DNA from: Calliopum simillimum | Taxonomy: Eukaryota > Arthropoda > Insecta > Diptera > Lauxaniidae | Direction of reading: 5' to 3' | NCBI GenBank assembly: GCA_951812925.1 | Contig: OX638370.1 | Location: 26,651,964-26,715,963, forward strand | DNA length: 64,000 nucleotides | Shown here: positions 56,030 to 64,000 of the stretch, piece after piece | How the letters are laid out: each line of letters starts with the position of its first letter | Numbering within the stretch: position 1 is the stretch's first letter | Program-made: the position numbers and the translations under genes | Notes under the pieces: model-generated | What the model was told of the DNA's origin: nothing | Database searches by the model: none | What the model saw: the letters and a program-made list of their open reading frames with translations, nothing else

Positions 56030-56180
56030 CAAATCGTCAGCTGAGTATTATTTTACCGTAAACGCCACTTAGTCAAAAAAACAAAAGCACATAACTTGTG
56101 TCGACACAGGCACAAATTATCTGCTTTTGCTTTTTCAACGAAGTGGCGTTTACGGCAAAATAATACTCAACCGACGAAAT
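56030..56180. repeat. Compact hairpin with 28-bp arms
   Basis: 56043-56070 and 56141-56168 are reverse complements with one mismatch (TTTACCGTAAACGCCACTT against AAGTGGCGTTTACGGCAAA). Similarity extends outward to about 56030/56180 and inward through CAAAAGCA/TGCTTTTG to a TCGA centre near 56100. It looks like a small MITE or foldback. Confidence 0.7.
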
Positions 56181-56189
56181 ATTGAAAGA

Positions 56190-56885
56190 AATTTGTTGGA
56201 AAAAATTTTTTTCACCCAAGGGTCCCCTTGGAAGTCAAAACCAAAAATGAAAAAAAAATTTTTTTTGTTTTCTGCGCGTTTTATGACTATTTACGACATT
56301 TTGGTGGAAAACATTTTTTTCACACAAGGGTGTTGGAACCAAAAATTTTTTTTTGTTATGTTCTTATTTTATAACATTTTAGTAGGAAAAGTTTTTTCCC
56401 CCGAGGGTCTCCCTTGGATGACTGAACCAAAATCTTAAAAAAAAATTTTTTTTTGTTTTTTTTTTTGTGTTTTCTACGCGTTTCATGACTTTTTATGACA
56501 TTTTAGTGGAAACAATTTTTTTTCATCCAGGATCCCCCTTGGTTGAAGGAACAAAAATGTTAAAAAATTTTTTTTTTGTGTTTTCTACGCGCTTCATTAC
56601 TTTTTACCCCCGTTGGAAGTCGGAACTAAAAATTAAAAGAATTGTTTTTTTTTTCTTTCTTTTTGTGTTTTCTACGCGTTTTATGCTTTTTTACGACATT
56701 TTAGTGGAAAAAAAACTTTTTCACCCAAGGATCACCGGAACCAAAAATTAAAAATTTTTTTTTTCGTGTTTTCTATGCGTTTTATGACTTTTTACTACAA
56801 ATTTTTTCACCCAAGGTTCCCCACCAAAAGATTTCAAAAAAATGTATTTTCGTTTTTTTCGTGTTTCCAACAAAATTTACTCATA
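56190..56885 (+). repeat. Minisatellite, ~80-125 bp units, about seven copies
   Basis: Each unit has (T)TCACCCAAGG(G)TC-CCTTGG, then GAACCAAAAAT and a T run, then GTTTTCTACGCGTTTTATGA, then CTTTTTACGACATTTTAGTG. Unit starts are near 56209, 56319, 56397, 56521, 56604, 56718 and 56807. Two open frames here (56127-56438, 56467-56751) are products of the repeat, not genes. Confidence 0.8.
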
Positions 56886-57096
56886 TCTCTGAAAATATTT
56901 AATAATTGTTAAAAACTTAGTTAATAATATTTGGAACCCCAGCAAATATTCTTACCAACAGTTTCTTTTTTAATATAAATATTGGTACCTCAATCCCCAT
57001 ACTTTGATTGTCCATTTAATTCCAATTAAAAGTTAGATATAAAAATATTGCTTTGTTTAATGTTGAAATTTTTCCGTCCGACAAAAATACAAATTT

Positions 57097-57171
57097 GGTC
57101 ATTTGAATTAATTAGTTCACCATTTGGGCATAAACTCTTTACTGCTCCCAGCAAATTATGTCATTTCAGTT
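57097..57171 (+). promoter_or_regulatory. Conserved IR promoter block, unpaired first exon 6
   Basis: TGGTCATTTGAATTAATTAG and TTCACCATTTGGGC, then TGTCATTTCAGTTCAAGCG with the A at 57168, 54 bases before the ATG. The block is preserved although no own second exon follows. Confidence 0.55.
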
Positions 57172-57221
57172 CAAGCGCAAACAGTCACACTTCAACACTG
57201 TAGTACAATCTCTAATAAATG

Positions 57222-57992
57222 ATGTATTTCAAATACTTTGTTCTAGTACTTTCAGTATATCTTACCACAATTGCAACTCAAACGCGTAAGCAAGATTCAC
57301 AAATACTTTTTTTGCTTAAAGTGACAGAGAATATTGCAAATATTTATAAGTTTGATAATCTTATAATGTACAGCGTAAAGAGTTCAACTAGATCCAGAAG
57401 CCATAACTTTACACTACATGATCAAGTGAACTCCTTTGAAAATGATTCTAAACGGATTGTCGAAAGCATTTTCGAACAATATGCAGAAACACCTGCAATG
57501 ACATTCAACATAGGTGCGAATGGCTGGATGCTTAGAATGGATACCACTACTATACCAAATTTGAGCAATATTCTGACGGAGAAAAACTTGGCGATTCTAT
57601 TACTGACGGACTTATTTAACAATGAGTTGCGAGAGCTTGCCGCTACCTCTTTGAGTGCCAGCATTGAGAAGAAAATCGTTTTTCTCCTTATGGGTTTTCA
57701 ATTGACTGCGATCCCAGATATTGAACGCATGGATAAAATGCAAAGTTTTTTCCGTTGGTGTTGGGCCAAAAATTTCTTGAATGTGATTTTAGTTTTTCAA
57801 AAAGATTATTTTGCCAATGCATCAGATTTTATAATGGAGATATATACATATACGCCATTTCCTAAACCCATTCAGTTGATATGCTTAACATCTATGGCTG
57901 ATGCATCGCGGTATTTTACGCAGAAAACCTTGGACTTGCAGGGTTATGAGTTTAAAACACCCGTGTTTTCGGATAAGCCACATGTCTTCAAA
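57222..57992 (+). CDS. Divergent IR first exon without its own second exon (copy 6)
   Basis: 257 codons run from ATG to AAA before donor GTAAGTAA. The exon is intact and in phase 0, with signal peptide MYFKYFVLVLSVYLTTIATQ. It has the family C-terminal half (AKNFLNVILVFQKDYFANAS, PFPKPIQLICLTSM). The N-terminal half is the most divergent of the set and carries a 2-residue length gain. No exon 2 lies before the next first exon at 58489. Either the copy lost its second exon by unequal exchange, or it is an alternative first exon spliced to the gene 7 second exon (acceptor just before 59352). The latter would give a 642-aa receptor. An ATG directly precedes the chosen start; the other copies have GTG there. 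Confidence 0.75.
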
Positions 57993-58359
57993 GTAAGTAA
58001 ATACTAGGTAGTACAGGTAATGAATACTTATTCGAAATTTCTGACATAACAAGATCTTGTGCGATAATTTAACATAAGTTGGGCTTAGCGCCCAATCGTA
58101 AGACTTCGATCCAAAGTAAATATTAAAGTTTGTGAAGTTTTGAAAAATGTTTTTCTGCAAAGTTATTCCTCTTGAGTGAATCCATATTTTCACGGCAAAG
58201 AGAAGTTTTTGGTTTTCATATAATTGCTCACAGAATATGCATTCGGATATAAATTCCCGTACTACGATTTTCCATACAATTCAGTACACAAAAGTTAAAC
58301 ATATAAAAGATAATATCGTCTGATATACAAATTTTTCTGTCTAATAAAAAATAAAATTA

Positions 58360-58434
58360 GGTCATTTAATTTAATTAGTTCATAATTTGAACATAAACAC
58401 CTCACTGCTTCCAACAAATTATGTCATTTCAGTT
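58360..58434 (+). promoter_or_regulatory. Conserved IR promoter block, gene 7
   Basis: GGTCATTTAATTTAATTAG and TTCATAATTTGAAC, then GTCATTTCAGTTCTATCG with the A at 58431, 58 bases before the ATG. It lies downstream of first exon 6, inside the intron that exon 6 would need. Confidence 0.6.
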
Positions 58435-58488
58435 CTATCGCAAACAGTCGCACGTCAAAACCGTAGTACTTACAATCTCTAATAAGTG

Positions 58489-60509
58489 ATGTATTTTGAA
58501 TATTTTGTTCTAGTACTTTTAATATATCTCACCACAGTCATATCGCAAATGCGAATGCAAGATCGACAAATTAATTTTTTGCTTAATGTTACGGAGAATC
58601 TGGCATTAATTTATAATTTTGATAATTTAATAATATACCGCACCCACAGTCCAGCTAAATTCATCACCGTTAACTTGTCATTATATTATGAACCCAAAAA
58701 AAACTTCGAACAGATCTTCACACAAAAACCCCAAACGCCTCTCATGGTTTTCATCATAGACCCAAGAGCGTATGCTAATGATACCACTAGCATACCGAAT
58801 TTGAGCAATGTACTGACGAATAAAAATCTGGCGATTATAATACTTACGGACTTACTGAACAAGAAGTTGCGGGAGCACGTTGCCATCTCCTTGAGTGCCA
58901 GCATTGAGACGAAAATTGTTTTTTTACTTTTGGGTTTTGAATTGACTGGGATCCGAGATTTTGAACGAACGAAAAAAATGCAAACCTTTTTCCGTTGGTG
59001 TTGGGCTAAGAATCTCTTGAATGTGATTTTAGTTTTTCAAAAGGATCATTTCTCTAATGCATCAGATTTTATAATGCAGATATATAAGTATACGCCTTTT
59101 CCAAAGCCCATTCAGTTGATATGCTTAACATCTATGCCTGATGCAGCGCAGTATTTCACGCAGAAAACCTTAGACTTGCAGGGTTATCAGTTTAAAACAC
59201 ACCTATTTTCGGATAAGCCACATGTTTTTAAAGTAAGTACACACTACCTACTGCTACTTATCTTCAAATACTGGACCCATCAATAGAAAATACGATTGAA
59301 AATAAATTTTTTATTTTTCGTTGCTTACTTCAGTTTTTTTCTTTTTTATAGGTAACCAATCCCAAAACTGGTGAAACTACAATTTCTGGCAATATGGGAC
59401 GACTTTACGTAGAATTTGTGCAAAAGATCAATGGCACGTTTGTTGAGCTTCCTAGTGATAATATTGATGCGAAAAATGGTATCACTAGAGTAAAATTCAT
59501 GCTCAAGAGTCTAAATGAAGGCCTTATTGATATTGGCATACATCCGTTTAGTTTCCTTGTATCCAATAAGATAAGTGGTAGTTATCCTGTCACAAACTCT
59601 AATTCATGCATGATATTGCCTGTTATACCAGAAATAGATCTTGCATACTACATACCCTACAGCTTTAATGTCACCATTTGGCTGTATTTATTACTAACAT
59701 TTGTACTCTACGCACTATTGCACATGCTTGAATATTACCGACGATTTCAGCGTGTTAATCCCGATATTGCATTTGGCGTTACACTCACTGGTATGCTGAA
59801 TTTACCAACAAGTTTCATGATGCAGGATCATTTGAACAACGGCGTGATAACTCAACGTCTTGTACAAATCTCACTAACAATCACCGGTTTAATTTTCACA
59901 CAGATGTATGTCACCTCACTGACTTCGCTGCTGAGTACCACCATATATGGACAACAATTGGAGACCCTAGAGGATTTACGTGCCGCTAATATAACTCTTA
60001 TGATACAGGATCATCAACATATAATCTTCACGAGGTCAAATATATTACCACAGAATTTCAGCTCAAATGTAATTATTAGAGATAGTGAAACGATTTCACG
60101 TCATCAGGCCTCGTTGAATGCTTCATTTGGTTATATTGTCTACCAGGAAGAGTGGAAAGTGATGCGTCGTTTGCAGGCAAGTCTATGGAAACCGGTTTTT
60201 AGAATCGCTTCGAAGCTTTGTATACCAAATGTCTACTTCGCATTGCCAACAAAATTTAATTCGCCATTTTATGAGCCCCTGAAGCAGTTTACACTATGGG
60301 CCCAAGCTGGTGGCTTGGACAGCAAATGGAGTGATATGTCTTATTCAGACATTCAACGGAGTAGTATGACGAAACGTCTTGTGGATGATGTCGAGCATCC
60401 AGTATCGATTACATTGGAACATTTAATGATGCTGTGGTATATTTGGGCAGGAGGCATCTTGTTGGCTTTGAGTGTATTTTTTGCGGAGTTGTGCTTAAAG
60501 TTAAAGTAG
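58489..60509 (+). CDS. Divergent ionotropic receptor (IR), gene 7
   Basis: Exon 1 is 58489-59232 (248 codons, donor GTAAGT). Exon 2 is 59352-60509 (385 codons, after TTTTTTATAG). The protein is 633 aa, the shortest complete copy. Seven residues are missing after LYYEPKKNFEQIF, where the others have a longer acidic loop. Exon 2 begins with GTA (Val) and reads VTNPKTGETTISGNMGRLYV. M1, pore loop (DIAFGVTLTGMLNLP), M3 (MYVTSLTSLLSTT then YGQQLETLEDL), S2 and the last membrane segment are intact. The C-terminus is AELCLKLK. The 119-base intron is the smallest. This second exon may also serve first exon 6. Confidence 0.85.
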
Positions 60510-61309
60510 TCAGTGCAAGAGACTTTTTGGATAAAAGAAAAAGTAAGGGAGTTGTATATTAAAGCTCATGAAATGTTAGGAGAAAATATTATTAAGTCAG
60601 CACAGTGAAAACAATTCGATTATTTGGTAATAATCAACAAATGAGAAGCATATTTGAAATGAGCAAATTGATATTTATATATACTTCTATATTTACATCT
60701 AAACTATTTATATAAAATTGTTTATGTAAAAACTCTATGTAAAGCTGTTTTGCAAAATATACCGTACCGATTTTAATAATTTAAATAGGCCAATCGTTTG
60801 GGTTTGCGTTTGTTTTTCGACACACTTGGATACTTACCGATTTTTCGATATATTTCAATATTTTTCGAAACTTTTAGACTTTTTTCGATGTATTATTTTC
60901 GATATACATGTGTATTAGACCTATCGCAAAAATTAAAAAATGTAAAATATTTTGCTCCCAGAAGCTAAAAAGCTTCCTAGTGTTGTAAGTATCAAGCATA
61001 GAAATTTTGGTCTCGATCGGAAAATATTTGACCGTGCCCCCATGCCGTTGAAGGTCGGAAAAACGCTATTTATATGAAAATGTGTGGCTTTAATCGAAAG
61101 AACTAGTCCTATTTTTAAACTATTCGACATAAGTGAATGAAATTTGGTAAGTATACATATGAACAATGCTTGAGTTAATAGCATAAAAAAAGGGCAATGC
61201 CACGCCTCCTCCATAGTAAATACGTTGTATCTGTGGAAATATTTGTCCCATGTGAATGAGATTTGGTTTATATATGTATATATAACAGGCAATGGGAAAA
61301 ATATTTTCA
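60510..61309. other. Downstream flank of gene 7 and spacer
   Basis: 60510-60660 matches the flank of gene 5 (GAGTTGTATATTAAAGCTCA, AAATATTATTAAGTCAG). 61080-61270 contains ATGAAATTTGGTAAGTATAC and GCCACGCCTCCTCC phrases like those at 9720-10320. No gene. Confidence 0.45.
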
Positions 61310-61660
61310 ATAAAAAATGTTTTTCAATACTTTTGTACTTTTTCCGATATTTTGGATGTTTTTGGATACACCTAGAATTTTACCCATTTCTTCGATGTTT
61401 TTCGATATTTTTCGATTCTTTTGGACTTTTACCGATTTATCGAATGTTTTTTGATACTTTTCGATTTTTGCCGATATTTGAGATGTTTTCCGATACATTA
61501 GGACTTTTATCAATTTTTTCGATGTATTTCGATATTTTTCAATACTTCTGGAACTCTACCGATATTTTAGAATTTATTCGTTATTTGTTCACTTTTACCG
61601 ATTTCAACAATGTATTTCAATATTTTTCGATACTTTTGCAATTTATGGTACCGATAGTTT
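61310..61660. repeat. TTTTCGATA-rich tandem repeat
   Basis: Repeated (T)TTTCGATA(T/C)TTTT, GGACTTTTACCGATTTTTTC and GATGTTTTTC phrases recur at irregular ~25-60-base steps. Outlying copies lie at 60830-60915. The 156-codon frame spanning it is a by-product. Confidence 0.6.
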
Positions 61661-61822
61661 TCGATACAGCTAGTGGAATATTTCTAATAAAATAAAATAA
61701 CACTATGCATATGTAATTGAATTATTTTAAATAGTTTAGTATGGAAGAATATACCCAGTAGGTGAAAGAGCAGTCTAGAAATCTAAAAGTATATACCAAG
61801 CAAGATAAGTATCTGGTATTTT

Positions 61823-62338
61823 TATACCCTACACCCGTATATTACCTTTTTGTCCTTCCGTTTGTAACGTGGAGAAGGAGGCGTGGCAGATATAGAAAAG
61901 TGTATATTTTCTTGATCAGCTTCACCTCCTGAGTCGATTTAGCCATGTCCGTCTGCATGGCTGGCTGGCCGGGTTGCTGGGTGTGCGTGGAAATAAACTT
62001 TCTGGGAAAACTGAGCAAGATAATTCAATGAAATTTGGTACACTGCCTCTGTCGTAAAAGCTAGCTCGTGGGATTGAAAATGAGCGAAATCGGCTTACGC
62101 CTACCGCCCATACAAAACATATATATTCAAAATGCAACTTTAGGAGTATTTTTCACTACAATGCAACCGACATACACATAAATACTACGAATTGTAAATG
62201 CAAGCTCTGAAAAAAAAAAAACTGAATGAATTCGGGCAAGAGGGCGTGGCAACTCCCATACGATCAAAATTTTAAAAATACTGCAGTGTAGGGTATTTAA
62301 TGTTTGGCCAGGCCAAAGTTACACTCTTAGATACTAGT
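61823..62338 (+). mobile_element. mini-me element, copy D
   Basis: TATACCCTACACCCGTATAT start, GAGTCGATTTAGCCATGTCC core, a reduced CTGG tract (about 61958-61982), and the 3' end TAGGGTATTTAATGTTTGGC with ACACTCTTAG. It is more diverged and shorter than A-C. Confidence 0.75.
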
Positions 62339-63660
62339 TATTAAATAAATTGTGAGTTATAACACCTAAAAAATATCAACAAAAAATAAAGCAATACAGC
62401 CATTCCATGCCTAGCGTAACAAGATCTGCCACACCCCTTCCGATTTCGCTGAAATTTGGTACATGGTTCATTTGATGCCTAAACTTAGAGAAATGGCAAA
62501 AAAAAATTGTGGCTTGAGGAGGGGTGCAAAAAGTGGAAAAATCGGTAAAATGTGACAAACTTAACTGATTTTCATGTAAAGACCTGCTTTGGAAAGGTAT
62601 TGAGATAAAAGCTTAAAATAAAATAATTTTTCGTAGTTGATGAAAAGTACTAAATTTACTACTATTTCATTACTAAACTACAAAAAATGTACCCAGGTGC
62701 ACATTTTTTACCTTCCAAAATATAGGTTTTGGAAAGAAAAAAAAAATTATCTTTCATATGAAAGAAAGGGAAAATTGGTATGTCTCAAGGCTTAGAAGTT
62801 ATGATTTTTTGAAAATTTGAAAAAAGGTCTGACCACCAAATGGCTCATAACTGGAACATTTCTTAAACCATTTTCATGTTTGAACCATTTTGAGAAAGGC
62901 AAGCTGCTTTTCCTTCTTTGTTTATTTTTTTTTACACATAATGTCTTTGACTTCCACTATGAAGGGAGCAATAAAGGCTTTCTAAGATCGCTTCTAATAT
63001 GAAAGTACAATAGTATCTTTATAGGAACTGTAGTAAGGAAAGCGTCAGCTGTTCTATCCTATCCTTAGAAGGCGTCCGAGAATGATTAAAAGATCTAAAG
63101 ATCTTAAAGAAGGCAAAAAAGAAGGCATTGAACATTCTCCGACTGGGTAATTAAAAAAAAAAAAAGAATATTGTATAATCTTAGGCCTTAATTCTGAACT
63201 CCATTTCTATTTTTGGCACTGAAGTTTTAGATTTGCTGTATCTTGCTCAATTTCAACATTTTGAGGAAACTTTTTGGAGATGAATTTTATGATTTTAATG
63301 GGCTTGCATTCTGCGATATGCCCTTGATACCTTGGTGTGGTAGAAACTGAGATAATGTGATAAATGACCCTATGAATAAAATGTACCGTATTATTTGAAG
63401 ATCTACAAAAAAAAAAATTTATTTCCTTAAAAATAATTTTAGATAAGCTTTCAAAATGGTCGGTGTGAACAGAACTTTTTTTTTGGTATGGGGTTCGAAG
63501 CTGTCTAGTCGCCATCCAATAATCTGATCAATAATTTTTTGTTTTATATAATTACATAGATAATGAATCAGTCTCCATATTTCGATGTCTCATTCAAATT
63601 GGTACAAAAGTTAGCACTACAAAAATATATTTGCTTTAGTGTACCGACAAAAAATTAAAT
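62339..63660. other. Spacer upstream of gene 8
   Basis: AT-rich with no domain recognised. GCCACACCCCTTCCGATTTC and GAAATTTGGTACATGGTTC near 62430-62465 resemble dispersed repeat wording elsewhere in the window. A minus-strand 102-codon frame (63207-63515) shows no motif. Confidence 0.4.
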
Positions 63661-63720
63661 TCGGTCATTTGTTTTAATTAGCTCACAATTTGATAACAAG
63701 CCCTTTACTTCATTTCAGTT
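63661..63720 (+). promoter_or_regulatory. Conserved IR promoter block, gene 8
   Basis: TCGGTCATTTGTTTTAATTA and CTCACAATTTGATAAC, then CATTTCAGTTCTAGCG with the A at 63717, 54 bases before the ATG. The spacing between the two elements is about 20 bases shorter than in the other copies. Confidence 0.55.
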
Positions 63721-63770
63721 CTAGCGCAAACAGTCGCACGTCCACACCGTAGAGCAATCCCTAATACGTG

Positions 63771-64000
63771 ATGTATTTCATTTATTTTGTTCTAATAATT
63801 ACCATTTGTATTTCTCCAGTTGCATCTCAAATGCGAATGCAAGATCGACAAATATATTATTTGATCAAAGTAACAGAGAATATTTCACATTTTTATAAGT
63901 TTCACAATATAATTGCATATCGCATTCAGAATCGAGCTAAAAAAACTTTACTAAACTTTACATTACATGACGAAGTGAAATTCTTTCTGGGAGATGCCAA
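63771..64000 (+). CDS. Divergent IR gene 8, start of exon 1 (cut by window end)
   Basis: Open from ATG to the end of the window (76 full codons). It starts MYFIYFVLIITICISPVASQ (signal peptide), then MRMQDRQIYYLIKVTENISH and YRIQNRAKKTLLNFTLHDEV, aligning to residues 1-76 of the other copies. No disruption is seen in the visible part. The remainder and second exon lie outside the window. Confidence 0.8.
   Translation, partial: MYFIYFVLIITICISPVASQMRMQDRQIYYLIKVTENISHFYKFHNIIAYRIQNRAKKTLLNFTLHDEVKFFLGDA

Noticed and set aside
56127..56751. Two ~100-codon frames with repeated FYDILVE-type peptides, possible repeat protein
   Set aside because: Both are translations of the noncoding minisatellite, with unit lengths that are not multiples of three throughout.

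Overview
The window is eukaryotic, AT-rich and intron-containing. It most likely comes from a higher fly (Diptera, Brachycera), plausibly a tephritid-like genome. The reasons are a tandem array of insect-type divergent ionotropic receptor (IR) genes, repeated copies of the dipteran mini-me element (cores around 15820, 21125, 48410 and 61935), a BEL/Pao retrotransposon, and remnants of several IS630-Tc1-mariner families, including a DD41D (rosa-like) one. The species assignment is inference.

The host genes are all on the plus strand and all belong to one family: divergent IRs of about 633-646 aa. Each has a signal-peptide first exon (usually 255 codons), a phase-0 intron and a second exon (385-391 codons) carrying the rest of the ligand-binding domain and the channel membrane segments. 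Copies are: gene 1 (6582-8843), gene 2 (exon 1 at 11650-12414, exon 2 at 17787-18944, intron swollen to 5.4 kb), gene 3 (34036-36347), gene 4 (38839-40945), gene 5 (45616-47829), an unpaired but intact first exon (57222-57992), gene 7 (58489-60509), and the start of gene 8 (63771 to the window end). All eight share a promoter-proximal block with a TAATTA core followed by an initiator-like TCAGTT, 35-58 bases before the ATG. I see no other host protein gene I can support.

Almost everything else is mobile or repetitive DNA. The left end (1-5345) holds non-LTR retrotransposon fragments (RT, RNase H), a tandem repeat, a DD41D element and a DD37E transposase remnant. Long inverted-repeat (foldback-like) elements lie at 5361-6232, about 20352-33098, 23545-25041, 49099-51682 and 53692-55546, with smaller ones near 10380, 41583 and 56030. 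A young, apparently intact BEL/Pao element (22275-33076, minus strand, 368-bp LTRs with one mismatch, GTATA target duplication) sits in one foldback arm. It encodes a 1743-aa Gag-Pol and a separate 260-aa protein downstream of pol, preceded by a splice-acceptor-like sequence. The 37-45 kb part holds a Transib/RAG1-like transposase remnant, a deleted mariner, a second DD37E remnant and a pogo-like element. A 1.7-kb non-autonomous element with RAG-heptamer-like ends (CACAGTG) and a 5-bp duplication lies at 49813-51517.

The overall picture is a recently expanding chemoreceptor-like cluster, in which genes, introns and spacers have been repeatedly invaded by transposons. The most interesting leads are the BEL accessory protein in the env position, the shared-second-exon arrangement at genes 6/7, and the Transib-like pair. 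All calls come from reading the sequence; no database search was made.
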